A DNA stretch of 64,000 bases from Trichopria drosophilae (Eukaryota; Arthropoda; Insecta; Hymenoptera; Diapriidae), in contig CM059584.1 of the NCBI GenBank assembly GCA_030407085.1, positions 104,097,001 through 104,161,000 on the forward strand, read 5' to 3'. The position numbers and the translations under genes were made by a program. Below the pieces are notes generated by a model. It made no database searches. It was not told where the DNA came from and saw only the letters and a program-made list of their open reading frames with translations. Positions 43,232-56,873 of the stretch are shown here, piece after piece (positions within the stretch are counted from its first letter, which is position 1; each line of letters starts with the position of its first letter).

Positions 43232-45179
43232 TAATGGAAAAATTCAATAATTTTTCAGTTCAGGGAGGGCCCAATTCCAAAGTAAACAGAATATCCACGA
43301 TCAACCATGGATTATACATCATATTTTACAGAAGTTCTAAAATATCCATAAGTTAAATTGTACACGGAAAAAAATTTTTAATAATCTCCTCTGAAAAATC
43401 TAGCAAAATTTTCTGAAAAAGTTCGACGCTCGGCAACCTAGTAAAATTTACATTAGTAATTTCGGCAATATTTGCTCGACTACTTTGGTGACATTGACTG
43501 ACGTATCTGAGTATGATGGGTTATGTAAATATATATACTGAAGATGTTCGGCAAATATTACCTTAGTTTCGATTGCGCACTTCTACTTGACGCATTTCAG
43601 TGGAATTTAATAAAGATTTTTTTACGTGTAAAACAATATTCCAGTTTCATACGCGCATAATCAATTAACGTTATACCAGGATACTCACTGACTTCTTTGT
43701 AGGAAATTTTATGCTCCACAATAAAGGTTTAGTATATCTTCAGTGGATCGTGCACTGATTTCGATTCGGAAGCCGTGGATTAAAAAAAGTGCCGATTTTT
43801 TTACTTTTAGCAACGTTTGCAGATCATTACAAATAACTAGTAATAACTAATTCTCTAAGTGTTATGTATAAATAAACCAAAAGATGTATTAGAAGAGTAC
43901 TTGTTCATAAATATTCCTTTCTTAACGATTTCTAATTTTAATCGCCATTTTACGTTTAGCAGAACCCGTACGGCGTTCAGCCCGAAAACTGCCGAAAATT
44001 TATTTCCGTTCATATTTTCCTTAATGTTATTTATGACGTAATTTCAAACTGACCGAAACTTTGTAAGAAAAAATCGTAGTTGATTGAATTAAACCTGATT
44101 TTTAAGGGTAAAAGTAGTACTAAAAGTTGCAGAAAGTACACAAGGCAAAACGCATTGTTGCAACCTGTAGGTAACGTCAAACCTAGCAAAATAATATGTT
44201 TTTTCGAGTACATAGCCTCAAATATCTCAAAATCATGACGTTATGGGCCAATTGTGACTTCGGGTTCGGAAACTACGCATACAATTTCGTTTGATTACGT
44301 CCCATAAATTACGCCAGAAATGACCCACGTCTTCCAAACAACATCCAAGACCACCTTTTTTGTAGACCGGTCTGTAATATACATAATGAAAACCTCTATT
44401 CCAGGCAAGAGACCGAGCTACCCTCGTATGTTGTTAATATACTTATACGTCGAATGAAATAGTTTTAACTACCTTTCACATTCCATGATGAGTAATATTC
44501 TATGCCTCCCGCAACTTGGCTACCTGATTTCATCAGCTTTAGTTTCCAGGCCTTAGGCGACAGAATGGTAGTCTCATTTTCAGTCCATCCCTCCTACCAG
44601 TCGGTTAGACATCCTGCATCAGTGGAAAACTCGATTCCGATCATTTTTATCCTCTACCAAACATGGAAAAAAATAACAACATCGATAGCTGCACCCAGGA
44701 AACCTACAACAGCAACAAGAAGACTCAATCTCGGCATGAGCCAACAACGATGGATAGCCAGTCCAGCAACACTATAGCAGCTTGCAGCCAAAAAGTTTGC
44801 GAGAGACAAAGAAGGCTCCGGGAAGACGAAGAAGAGGATGATGACATATTAATTATAGACGCGTCTAAGGAATTGAGAGCATATCTGGATAATATATATC
44901 TGAAGATGATGTTAGAAGACGCTGAGAAACCTTCTACACGCCGCCATCGCAAGCGGCGCAAAAATTGATTAACATTATCTAAAGAATGTCATTGCAAGTG
45001 TGTAAATCTCTGTAATAAATGAAATATTTTATAATTAAAACAATGAATTTTTCTATTCAATTTCCCATCATTAGTGTAAGTAGAAAATTGGTTGTCCGTC
45101 TGCATTCAACATAACACAAGGAAAAGAATGTTCAATTTTTCTAGTATTTGACATAAGCACAAATCACTGAATTTTCAAT
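43232..45179 (+). repeat. TR-1949 unit 2, class B
   Basis: Class B marker GTTGATTGAATT near 44,080. Private variants include ATCTTCAGTGG and TTTACGTGTAAAAC in the 5' half. Confidence 0.93.
44663..44968 (+). CDS. TR-1949 101-codon ORF, consensus copy (unit 2)
   Basis: This copy equals the array consensus. The predicted 101-residue product is hydrophilic: an N-terminal asparagine/glutamine/serine-rich half with two cysteines (C41, C46), an arginine cluster (RQRRLRE, 48-54), an acidic run (54-61), a short hydrophobic stretch DILIIDASKELRAYL that could form a strand and helix, and a basic RRHRKRRKN end resembling a nuclear localisation signal. There is no signal peptide or membrane segment. An AATAAA lies about 40 bp after the stop. 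I recognise no family. A second, overlapping 91-codon frame begins 161 bp upstream, which weakens the case for either. Confidence 0.4.
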   Translation: MEKNNNIDSCTQETYNSNKKTQSRHEPTTMDSQSSNTIAACSQKVCERQRRLREDEEEDDDILIIDASKELRAYLDNIYLKMMLEDAEKPSTRRHRKRRKN

Positions 45180-47128
45180 TAATGGAAAAATTCAATAATT
45201 TTTCAGTTCAGGGAGGGCCCAATTCCAAAGTAAACAGAATATCCACGATCAACCATGGATTATACATCATATTTTACAGAAGTTCTAAAATATCCATAAG
45301 TTAAATTGTACACGGAAAAAAATTTTTAATAATCTCCTCTGAAAAATCTAGCAAAATTTTCTGAAAAAGTTCGACGCTCGGCAACCTAGTAAAATTTACA
45401 TTAGTAATTTCGGCAATATTTGCTCGACTACTTTGGTGACATTGACTGACGTATCTGAGTATGATGGGTTATGTAAATATATATACTGAAGATTGTCGGC
45501 AAATATTACCGAATTTTCGATTGCGCACGTCTACTTGACGCATTTCAGTGGAATTTAATGAAGATTTTTTTTCCGTGTAAAACAATATTCCAGCTTCATA
45601 CGCGCATAATCAAGTAACGTTATACCAGGATACTCACTGACTTCTTTGTAGGAAATTTTATGCTCCACAATAAAGGTTTAGTATATTTTCAGTGGATCGT
45701 GCACTGATTTCGATTCGGAAGCCGTGGATTAAAAAAAGTGCCGATTTTTTCACTTTTAGCAACGTTTGCAGATCATTACAAATAACTAGTAATAACTAAT
45801 TCTCTAAGTGTTATGTATAAATAAACCAAAAGATGTATTAGAAGAGTACTTGTTCATAAATATTCCTTTCTTAACGATTTCTAATTTTAATCGCCATTTT
45901 ACGTTTAGCAGAACCCGTACGGCGTTCAGCCCGAAAACTGCCGAAAATTTATTTCCGTTCATATTTTCCTTAATGTTATTTATTACGTAATTTCAAACTG
46001 ACCGAAACTTTGTAAGAAAAAATCGTAGTTGATCGAATTAAACCTGATTTTTAAGGGTAAAAGTAGTAGTAAAAGTTGCAGAAAGTACACAAGGCAAAAC
46101 GCATTGTTGCAACCTGTAGGTAACGTTAAACCTAGCAAAATAATATGTTTTTTCGAGTACATAGCCTCAAATATCTCAAAATCATGACGTTATGGGCCAA
46201 TTGTGACTTCGGGTTCGGAAACTACGCACACAATTTCGTTTGATTACGTCCCATAAATTACGCCAGAAATGACCCACGTCTTCCAAACAACATCCAAGAC
46301 CACCTTTTTTGTAGACCGGTCTGTAATATACATAATGAAAACCTCTATTCCGGGCAAGAGACCGAGCTACCCTCGTATGTTGTTAATATACTTATACGTA
46401 GAATGAAATAGTTTTAACTACCTTTCACATTCCATGATGAGTAATATTCTATGCCTCCCGCAACTTGGCTACCTGATTTCATCAGCTTTAGTTTCCAGGC
46501 CTTAGGCGACAGAATGGTAGTCTCATTTTCAGTCCATCCCTCCTACCAGTCGGTTAGACATCCTGCATCAGTGGAAAACTCGATTCCGATCATTTTTATC
46601 CTCTACCAAACATGGAAAAAAATAACAACATCGATAGCTGCACCCAGGAAACCTACAACAGCAACAAGAAGACTCAATCTCGGCATGAGCCAACAACGAT
46701 GGATAGCCAGTCCAGCAACACTATAGCAGCTTGCAGCCAAAAAGTTTGCGAGAGACAAAGAAGGCTCCGGGAAGACGAAGAAGAGGATGATGACATATTA
46801 ATTATAGACGCGTCTAAGGAATTGAGAGCATATCTGGATAATATATATCTGAAGATGATGTTAGAAGACGCTGAGAAACCTTCTACACGCCGCCATCGCA
46901 AGCGGCGCAAAAATTGATTAACATTATCTAAAGAATGTCATTGCAAGTGTGTAAATCTCTGTAATAAATGAAATATTTTATAATTAAAACAATGAATTTT
47001 TCTATTCAATTTCCCATCATTAGTGTAAGTAGAAAATTGGTTGTCCGTCTGCATTCAACATAACACAAGGAAAAGAATGTTCAATTTTTCTAGTATTTGA
47101 CATAAGCACAAATCACTGAATTTTCAAT
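45180..47128 (+). repeat. TR-1949 unit 3, class C
   Basis: Class C marker AAGTAGTAGTAAAAG near 46,060. Private variants GATTGTCGGC and CAAGTAACG in the 5' half. Confidence 0.93.
46612..46917 (+). CDS. TR-1949 101-codon ORF, unit 3
   Basis: Protein identical to the unit 2 copy. Confidence 0.4.
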   Translation: MEKNNNIDSCTQETYNSNKKTQSRHEPTTMDSQSSNTIAACSQKVCERQRRLREDEEEDDDILIIDASKELRAYLDNIYLKMMLEDAEKPSTRRHRKRRKN

Positions 47129-49076
47129 TAATGGAAAAATTCAATAATTTTTCAGTTCAGGGAGGGCCCAATTCCAAAGTAAACAGAATATCCACGATCA
47201 ACCGTGGATTATACATCATATTTTACAGAAGTTCTAAAATATCCATAAGTTAAATTGTACACGGAAAAAAATTTTTAATAATCTCCTCTGAAAAATCTAG
47301 CAAAATTTTCTGAAAAAGTTCGACGCTCGGCAACCTAGTAAAATTTACATTAGTAATTTCGGCAATATTTGCTCGACTACTTTGGTGACATTGACTGACG
47401 TATCTGAGTATGATGGGTTATGTAAATATATATACTGAAGATGTTCGGCAAATATTGCCGAAGTTTCGATTGCGCACGTCTACTTGACGCATTTCAGTGG
47501 AATTTAATGAAGATTTTTTTTCCGTGTAAAACAATATTCCAGCTTCATACGCGCATAATCAATTAACGTATACCAGGTTACTCACTGACTTCTTTGTAGA
47601 AAATTTTATGCTCCACAATAAAGGTTTAGTATATTTTCAGTGGATCGTGCACTGATTTCGATTCGGAAGCCGTGGATTAAAAAAAGTGCCGATTTTTTCA
47701 CTTTTAGCAACGTTTGCAGATCATTACAAATAACTAGTAATAACTAATTCTCTACGTGTTATGTATAAATAAACCAAAAGATGTATTAGAAGAGTACTTG
47801 TTCATAAATATTCCTTTCTTAACGATTTCTAATTTTAATCGCCATTTTACGTTTAGCAGAACCCGTACGGCGTTCAGCCCGAAAACTGCCGAAAATTTAT
47901 TTCCGTTCATATTTTCATTAATGTTATTTATGACGTAATTTCAAACTGACCGAAACTTTGTAAGAAAAAATCGTAGTTGATCGAATTAAACCTCATTTTT
48001 AAGGGTAAAAGTAGTACTAAAAGTTGCAGAACGTACACAAGGCAAAACGCATTGTTGCAGCCTGTAGGTAACGTCAAACCTAGCAAAATAATATGTTTTT
48101 TCGAGTACATAGCCTCAAATATCTCAAAATCATGACGTTATGGGCCAATTGTGACTTCGGGTTCGGAAACTACGCACACAATTTCGTTTGATTACGTCCC
48201 ATAAATTACGCCAGAAATGACCCACGTCTTCCAAACAACATCCAAGACCACCTTTTTTGTAGACCGGTCTGTAATATACATAATGAAAACCTCTATTCCG
48301 GGCAAGAGACCGAGCTACCCTCGTATGTTGTTAATATACTTATACGTAGAATGAAATAGTTTTAACTACCTTTCACATTCCATGATGAGTAATATTCTAT
48401 GCCTCCCGCAACTTGGCTACCTGATTTCATCAGCTTTAGTTTCCAGGCCTTAGGCGACAGAATGGTAGTCTCATTTTCAGTCCATCCCTCCTACCAGTCG
48501 GTTAGACATCCTGCATCAGTGGAAAACTCGATTCCGATCATTTTTATCCTCTACCAAACATGGAAAAAAATAACAACATCGATAGCTGCACCCAGGAAAC
48601 CTACAACAGCAACAAGAAGACTCAATCTCGGCATGAGCCAACAACGATGGATAGCCAGTCCAGCAACACTATAGCAGCTTGCAGCCAAAAAGTTTGCGAG
48701 AGACAAAGAAGGCTCCGGGAAGACGAAGAAGAGGATGATGACATATTAATTATAGACGCGTCTAAGGAATTGAGAGCATATCTGGATAATATATATCTGA
48801 AGATGATGTTAGAAGACGCTGAGAAACCTTCTACACGCCGCCATCGCAAGCAGCGCAAAAATTGATTAACATTATCTAAAGAATGTCGTTGCAAGTGTGT
48901 AAATCTCTGTAATAAATGAAATATTTTATAATTAAAACAATGAATTTTTCTATTCAATTTCCCATCATTAGTGTAAGTAGAAAATTGGTTGTCCGTCTGC
49001 ATTCAACATAACACAAGGAAAAGAATGTTCAATTTTTCTAGTATTTGACATAAGCACAAATCACTGAATTTTCAAT
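47129..49076 (+). repeat. TR-1949 unit 4, class D
   Basis: Class D markers AGAACGTACAC and GCAGCCTG near 48,030-48,065. The 5' half has ATTGCCGAAG and ACGTCTAC. Confidence 0.93.
48560..48865 (+). CDS. TR-1949 101-codon ORF, unit 4
   Basis: One change from consensus, R98Q, in the basic tail. Confidence 0.4.
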   Translation: MEKNNNIDSCTQETYNSNKKTQSRHEPTTMDSQSSNTIAACSQKVCERQRRLREDEEEDDDILIIDASKELRAYLDNIYLKMMLEDAEKPSTRRHRKQRKN

Positions 49077-51025
49077 TAATGGAAAAATTCAATAATTTTT
49101 CAGTTCAGGGAGGGCCCAATTCCAAACTAAACAGAATATCCACGCTCAACCATGGATTATACATCATATTTTACAGAAGTTCTAAAATATCTATAAGTTA
49201 AATTGTACACGGAAAAAAATTTTTAATAATCTCCTCAGAAAAATCTAGCAAAATTTTCTGAAAAAGTTCGACGCTCGGCAACCTAGTAAAATTTACATTA
49301 GTAATTTCGGCAATATTTGCTCGACTACTTTGGTGACATTGACTGACGTATCTGAGTATGATGGGTTATGTAAATATATATACTGAAGATGTTCGGCAAA
49401 TATTACCGAAGTTTCGATTGCGCACTTCTACTTGACGCATTTTAGTGGAATTTAATAAAGATTTTTTTTCCGTGTAAAACAATATTCCAGCTTCATACGT
49501 TCATAATCAATTAACGTTATACCAGGATACTCACTGACTTCTTTGTAGAAAATTTTATGCTCCACAATAAAGGTTTAGTATATTTACTGTGGATCGTGCA
49601 CTAATTTCGATTCGGAAGCCGTGGATTAAAAAAAGTGCCGATTTTTTTACTTTTAGCAACGTTTGCAGATCATTACAAATAACTAGTAATAACTAATTCT
49701 CTAAGTGTTATGTATAAATAAACCAAAAGATGTATTAGAAGAGTACTTGTTCATAAATATTCCTTTCTTAACGATTTCTAATTTTAATCGCCATTTTACG
49801 TTTAGCAGAACCCGTACGGCGTTCAGCCCGAAAACTGCCGAAAATTTATTTCCGTTCATATTTTCATTAATGTTATTTATGACGTAATTTCAAACTGACC
49901 GAAACTTTGTAAGAAAAAATCGTAGTTGATTGAATTAAACCTGATTTTTAAGGGTAAAAGTAGTACTAAAAGTTGCAGAAAGTACACAAGGCAAAACGCA
50001 TTGTTGCAACCTGTAGGTAACGTCAAACCTAGCAAAATAATATGTTTTTTCGAGTACATAGCCTCAAATATCTCAAAATCATGACGTTATGGGCCAATTG
50101 TGACTTCGGGTTCGGAAACTACGCACACAATTTCGTTTGATTACGTCCCATAAATTACGCCAGAAATGACCCACGTCTTCCAAACAACATCCAAGACCAC
50201 CTTTTTTGTAGACCGGTCTGTAATATACATAATGAAAACCTCTATTCCAGGCAAGAGACCGAGCTACCCTCGTATGTTGTTAATATACTTATACGTCGAA
50301 TGAAATAGTTTTAACTACCTTTCACATTCCATGATGAGTAATATTCTATGCCTCCCGCAACTTGGCTACCTGATTTCATCAGCTTTAGTTTCCAGGCCTT
50401 AGGCGACAGAATGGTAGTCTCATTTTCAGTCCATCCCTCCTACCAGTCGGTTAGACATCCTGCATCAGTGGAAAACTCGATTCCGATCATTTTTATCCTC
50501 TACCAAACATGGAAAAAAATAACAACATCGATAGCTGCACCCAGGAAACCTACAACAGCAACAAGAAGACTCAATCTCGGCATGAGCCAACAACGATGGA
50601 TAGCCAGTCCAGCAACACTATAGCAGCTTGCAGCCAAAAAGTTTGCGAGAGACAAAGAAGGCTCCGGGAAGACGAAGAAGAGGATGATGACATATTAATT
50701 ATAGACGCGTCTAAGGAATTGAGAGCATATCTGGATAATATATATCTGAAGATGATGTTAGAAGACGCTGAGAAACCTTCTACACGCCGCCATCGCAAGC
50801 GGCGCAAAAATTGATTAACATTATCTAAAGAATGTCATTGCAAGTGTGTAAATCTCTGTAATAAATGAAATATTTTATAATTAAAACAATGAATTTTTCT
50901 ATTCAATTTCCCATCATTAGTGTAAGTAGAAAATTGGTTGTCCGTCTGCATTCAACATAACACAAGGAAAAGAATGTTCAATTTTTCTAGTATTTGACAT
51001 AAGCACAAATCACTGAATTTTCAAT
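49077..51025 (+). repeat. TR-1949 unit 5, class B
   Basis: Marker GTTGATTGAATT near 49,925. Its 5' half (ACGTTCATAATC, TTTACTGTGG, CACTAATTTC) matches unit 7, not the other class B units. Confidence 0.93.
50509..50814 (+). CDS. TR-1949 101-codon ORF, unit 5
   Basis: Protein identical to the unit 2 copy. Confidence 0.4.
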   Translation: MEKNNNIDSCTQETYNSNKKTQSRHEPTTMDSQSSNTIAACSQKVCERQRRLREDEEEDDDILIIDASKELRAYLDNIYLKMMLEDAEKPSTRRHRKRRKN

Positions 51026-52975
51026 TAATGGAAAAATTCAATAATTTTTCAGTTCAGGGAGGGCCCAATTCCAAAGTAAACAGAATATCCACGATCAACC
51101 GTGGATTATACATCATATTTTACAGAAGTTCTAAAATATCCATAAGTTAAATTGTACACGGAAAAAAAAATTTTAATAATCTCCTCTGAAAAATCTAGCA
51201 AAATTTTCTGAAAAAGTTCGACGCTCGGCAACCTAGTAAAATTTACATTAGTAATTTCGGCACTATTTGCTCGACTACTTTGGTGACATTGACTGACGTA
51301 TCTGAGTATGATGGGTTATGTAAATATATATACTGAAGATGTTCGGCAAATATTACCGAAGTTTCGATTGCGCACTTCTACTTGACGCATTTCAGTGGAA
51401 TTTAATAAAGATTTTTTTTCCGTATAAAACAATATTCCAGCTTCATACGCTCATAATCAATTAACGTTATACCAGGATACTCACTGACTTCTTTGTAGAA
51501 AATTTTATGCTCCACAATAAAGGTTTAGTATATTTACAGTGGATCGTGCACTGATTTCGATTCGGAAGCCGTGGATTAAAAAAAGTGCCGATTTTTTTAC
51601 TTTTAGCAACGTTTGCAGATCATTACAAATAACTAGTAATAACTAATTCTCTAAGTGTTATGTATAAATAAACCAAAAGATGTATTAGAAGAGTACTTGT
51701 TCATAAATATTCCTTTCTTAACGATTTCTAATTTTAATCGCCATTTTACGTTTAGCAGAACCCGTACGGCGTTCAGCCCGAAAACTGCCGAAAATTTATT
51801 TCCGTTCATATTTTCCTTAATGTTATTTATTACGTAATTTCAAACTGACCGAAACTTTGTAAGAAAAAATCGTAGTTGATCGAATTAAACCTGATTTTTA
51901 AGGGTAAAAGTAGTACTAAAAGTTGCAGAAAGTACACCAGGCAAAACGCATTCTTGCAACCTGTAGGTAACGTTAAACCTAGCAAAATAATATGTTTTTT
52001 CGAGTACATAGCCTCAAATATCTCAAAATCATGACGTTATGGGCCAATTGTGACTTCGGGTTCGGAAACTACGCACACAATTTCGTTTGATTACGTCCCA
52101 TAAATTACGCCAGAAATGACCCACGTCTTCCAAACAACATCCAAGACCACCTTTTTTGTAGACCGGTCTGTAATATACATAATGAAAACCTCTATTCCAG
52201 GCAAGAGACCGAGCTACCCTCGTATGTTGTTAATATACTTATACGTCGAATGAAATAGTTTTAACTACCTTTCACATTCCATGATGAGTAATATTCTATG
52301 CCTCCCGCAACTTGGCTACCTGATTTCATCAGCTTTAGTTTCCAGGCCTTAGGCGACAGAATGGTAGTCTCATTTTCAGTCCATCCCTCCTACCAGTCGG
52401 TTAGACATCCTGCATCAGTGGAAAACTCGATTCCGATCATTTTTATCCTCTACCAAACATGGAAAAAAATAACAACATCGATAGCTGCACCCAGGAAACC
52501 TACAACAGCAACAAGAAGACTCAATCTCGGCATGAGCCAACAACGATGGATAGCCAGTCCAGCAACACTATAGCAGCTTGCAGCCAAAAAGTTTGCGAGA
52601 GACAAAGAAGGCTCCGGGAAGACGAAGAAGAGGATGATGACATATTAATTATAGACGCGTCTAAGGAATTGAGAGCATATCTGGATAATATATATCTGAA
52701 GATGATGTTAGAAGACGCTGAGAAACCTTCTACACGCCGCCATCGCAAGCGGCGCAAAAATTGATTAACATTATCTAAAGAATGTCATTGCAAGTGTGTA
52801 AATCTCTGTAATAAATGAAATATTTTATAATTAAAACAATGAATTTTTCTATTCAATTTCCCATCATTAGTGTAAGTAGAAAATTGGTTGTCCGTCTGCA
52901 TTCAACATAACACAAGGAAAAGAATGTTCAATTTTTCTAGTATTTGACATAAGCACAAATCACTGAATTTTCAAT
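51026..52975 (+). repeat. TR-1949 unit 6, class A
   Basis: Shares CACCAGG, CATTCTTGCAACC, CTCATAATC and TTTACAGTGG with units 1 and 10. One extra A in the MITE A-run accounts for its 1950-bp length. Confidence 0.93.
52459..52764 (+). CDS. TR-1949 101-codon ORF, unit 6
   Basis: Protein identical to the unit 2 copy. Confidence 0.4.
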   Translation: MEKNNNIDSCTQETYNSNKKTQSRHEPTTMDSQSSNTIAACSQKVCERQRRLREDEEEDDDILIIDASKELRAYLDNIYLKMMLEDAEKPSTRRHRKRRKN

Positions 52976-54924
52976 TAATGGAAAAATTCAATAATTTTTC
53001 AGTTCAGGGAGGGCCCAATTCCAAAGTAAACAGAATATCCACGATCAACCGTGGATTATACATCATATTTTACAGAAGTTCTAAAATATCCATAAGTTAA
53101 ATTGTACACGGAAAAAAATTTTTAATAATCTCCTCTGAAAAATCTAGCAAAATTTTCTGAAAAAGTTCGACGCTCGGCAACCTAGTAAAATTTACATTAG
53201 TAATTTCGGCAATATTTGCTCGACTACTTTGGTGACATTGACTGACGTATCTGAGTATGATGGGTTATGTAAATATATATACTGAAGATGTTCGGCAAAT
53301 ATTACCGAAGTTTCGATTGCGCACTTCTACTTGACGCATTTTAGTGGAATTTAATAAAGATTTTTTTTCCGTGTAAAACAATATTCCAGCTTCATACGTT
53401 CATAATCAATTAACGTTATACCAGGATACTCACTGACTTCTTTGTAGAAAATTTTATGCTCCACAATAAAGGTTTAGTATATTTACTGTGGATCGTGCAC
53501 TAATTTCGATTCGGAAGCCGTGGATTAAAAAAAGTGCCGATTTTTTCACTTTTAGCAACGTTTGCAGATCATTACAAATAACTAGTAATAACTAATTCTC
53601 TACGTGTTATGTATAAATAAACCAAAAGATGTATTAGAAGAGTACTTGTTCATAAATATTCCTTTCTTAACGATTTCTAATTTTAATCGCCATTTTACGT
53701 TTAGCAGAACCCGTACGGCGTTCAGCCCGAAAACTGCCGAAAATTTATTTCCGTTCATATTTTCCTTAATGTTACTTATTACGTAATTTCAAACTGACCG
53801 AAACTTTGTAAGAAAAAATCGTAGTTGATCGAATTAAACCTGATTTTTAAGGGTAAAAGTAGTAGTAAAAGTTGCAGAAAGTACACAAGGCAAAACGCAT
53901 TGTTGCAACCTGTGGGTAACGTTAAACCTAGCAAAATAATATGTTTTTTCGAGTACATAGCCTCAAATATCTCAAAATCATGACGTTATGGGCCAATTGT
54001 GACTTCGGGTTCGGAAACTACGCACACAATTTCGTTTGATTACGTCCCATAAATTACGCCAGAAATGACCCACGTCTTCCAAACAACATCCAAGACCACC
54101 TTTTTTGTAGACCGGTCTGTAATATACATAATGAAAACCTCTATTCCAGGCAAGAGACCGAGCTACCCTCGTATGTTGTTAATATACTTATACGTCGAAT
54201 GAAATAGTTTTAACTACCTTTCACATTCCATGATGAGTAATATTCTATGCCTCCCGCAACTTGGCTACCTGATTTCATCAGCTTTAGTTTCCAGGCCTTA
54301 GGCGACAGAATGGTAGTCTCATTTTCAGTCCATCCCTCCTACCAGTCGGTTAGACATCCTGCATCAGTGGAAAACTCGATTCCGATCATTTTTATCCTCT
54401 ACCAAACATGGAAAAAAATAACAACATCGATAGCTGCACCCAGGAAACCTACAACAGCAACAAGAAGACTCAATCTCGGCATGAGCCAACAACGATGGAT
54501 AGCCAGTCCAGCAACACTATAGCAGCTTGCAGCCAAAAAGTTTGCGAGAGACAAAGAAGGCTCCGGGAAGACGAAGAAGAGGATGATGACATATTAATTA
54601 TAGACGCGTCTAAGGAATTGAGAGCATATCTGGATAATATATATCTGAAGATGATGTTAGAAGACGCTGAGAAACCTTCTACACGCCGCCATCGCAAGCG
54701 GCGCAAAAATTGATTAACATTATCTAAAGAATGTCATTGCAAGTGTGTAAATCTCTGTAATAAATGAAATATTTTATAATTAAAACAATGAATTTTTCTA
54801 TTCAATTTCCCATCATTAGTGTAAGTAGAAAATTGGTTGTCCGTCTGCATTCAACATAACACAAGGAAAAGAATGTTCAATTTTTCTAGTATTTGACATA
54901 AGCACAAATCACTGAATTTTCAAT
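52976..54924 (+). repeat. TR-1949 unit 7, class C
   Basis: Class C marker AAGTAGTAGTAAAAG combined with a 5' half like that of unit 5. Private variant CTGTGGGTAACG. Confidence 0.93.
54408..54713 (+). CDS. TR-1949 101-codon ORF, unit 7
   Basis: Protein identical to the unit 2 copy. Confidence 0.4.
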   Translation: MEKNNNIDSCTQETYNSNKKTQSRHEPTTMDSQSSNTIAACSQKVCERQRRLREDEEEDDDILIIDASKELRAYLDNIYLKMMLEDAEKPSTRRHRKRRKN

Positions 54925-56873
54925 TAATGGAAAAATTCAATAATTTTTCAGTTCAGGGAGGGCCCAATTCCAAAGTAAACAGAATATCCACGATCAACCA
55001 TGGATTATACATCATATTTTACAGAAGTTCTAAAATATCCATAAGTTAAATTGTACACGGAAAAAAATTTTTAATAATCGCCTCTGAAAAATCTAGCAAA
55101 ATTTTCTGAAAAAGTTCGACGCTCGGCAACCTAGTAAAATTTACATTAGTAATTTCGGCAATATTTGCTCGACTACTTTGGTGACATTGAATGACGTATC
55201 TGAGTATGATGGGTTATGTAAATATATATACTGAAGATGTTCGGCAAATATTGCCGAAGTTTCGATTGCGCACGTCTACTTGACGCATTTCAGTGGAATT
55301 TAATGAAGATTTTTTTTCCGTGTAAAACAATATTCCAGCTTCATACGCGCATAATCAATTAACGTTATACCAGGATACTCACTGACTTCTGTGTAGAAAA
55401 TTTTATGCTCCACAATAAAGGTTTAGTATATTTTCAGTGGATCGTGCACTGATTTCGATTCGGAAGCCGTGGATTAAAAAAAGTGCCGATTTTTTCACTT
55501 TTAGCAACGTTTGCAGATCATTACAAATAACTAGTAATAACTAATTCTCTACGTGTTATGTATAAATAAACCAAAAGATGTATTAGAAGAGTACTTGTTC
55601 ATAAATATTCCTTTCTTAACGATTTCTAATTTTAATCGCCATTTTACGTTTAGCAGAACCCGTACGGCGTTCAGCCGGAAAACTGCCGAAAATTTATTTC
55701 CGTTCATATTTTCATTAATGTTATTTATTACGTAATTTCAAACTGACCGAAACTTTGTAAGAAAAAATCGTAGTTGATCGAATTAAACCTCATTTTTAAG
55801 GGTAAAAGTAGTACTAAAAGTTGCAGAACGTACACAAGGCAAAACGCATTGTTGCAGCCTGTAGGTAACGTCAAACCTAGCAAAATAATATGTTTTTTCG
55901 AGTACATAGCCTCAAATATCTCAAAATCATGACGTTATGGGCCAATTGTGACTTCGGGTTCGGAAACTACGCACACAATTTCGTTTGATTACGTCCCATA
56001 AATTACGCCAGAAATGACCCACGTCTTCCAAACAACATCCAAGACCACCTTTTTTGTAGACCGGTCTGTAATATACATAATGAAAACCTCTATTCCAGGC
56101 AAGAGACCGAGCTACCCTCGTATGTTGTTAATATACTTATACGTCGAATGAAATAGTTTTAACTACCTTTCACATTCCATGATGAGTAATATTCTATGCC
56201 TCCCGCAACTTGGCTACCTGATTTCATCAGCTTTAGTTTCCAGGCCTTAGGCGACAGAATGGTAGTCTCATTTTCAGTCCATCCCTCCTACCAGTCGGTT
56301 AGACATCCTGCATCAGTGGAAAACTCGATTCCGATCATTTTTATCCTCTACCAAACATGGAAAAAAATAACAACATCGATAGCTGCACCCAGGAAACCTA
56401 CAACAGCAACAAGAAGACTCAATCTCGGCATGAGCCAACAACGATGGATAGCCAGTCCAGCAACACTATAGCAGCTTGCAGCCAAAAAGTTTGCGAGAGA
56501 CAAAGAAGGCTCCGGGAAGACGAAGAAGAGGATGATGACATATTAATTATAGACGCGTCTAAGGAATTGAGAGCATATCTGGATAATATATATCTGAAGA
56601 TGATGTTAGAAGACGCTGAGAAACCTTCTACACGCCGCCATCGCAAGCGGCGCAAAAATTGATTAACATTATCTAAAGAATGTCATTGCAAGTGTGTAAA
56701 TCTCTGTAATAAATGAAATATTTTATAATTAAAACAATGAATTTTTCTATTCAATTTCCCATCATTAGTGTAAGTAGAAAATTGGTTGTCCGTCTGCATT
56801 CAACATAACACAAGGAAAAGAATGTTCAATTTTTCTAGTATTTGACATAAGCACAAATCACTGAATTTTCAAT
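54925..56873 (+). repeat. TR-1949 unit 8, class D
   Basis: Class D markers. The 5' half shares TTCTGTGTAGAAAA with units 9 and 11. Confidence 0.93.
56357..56662 (+). CDS. TR-1949 101-codon ORF, unit 8
   Basis: Protein identical to the unit 2 copy. Confidence 0.4.
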   Translation: MEKNNNIDSCTQETYNSNKKTQSRHEPTTMDSQSSNTIAACSQKVCERQRRLREDEEEDDDILIIDASKELRAYLDNIYLKMMLEDAEKPSTRRHRKRRKN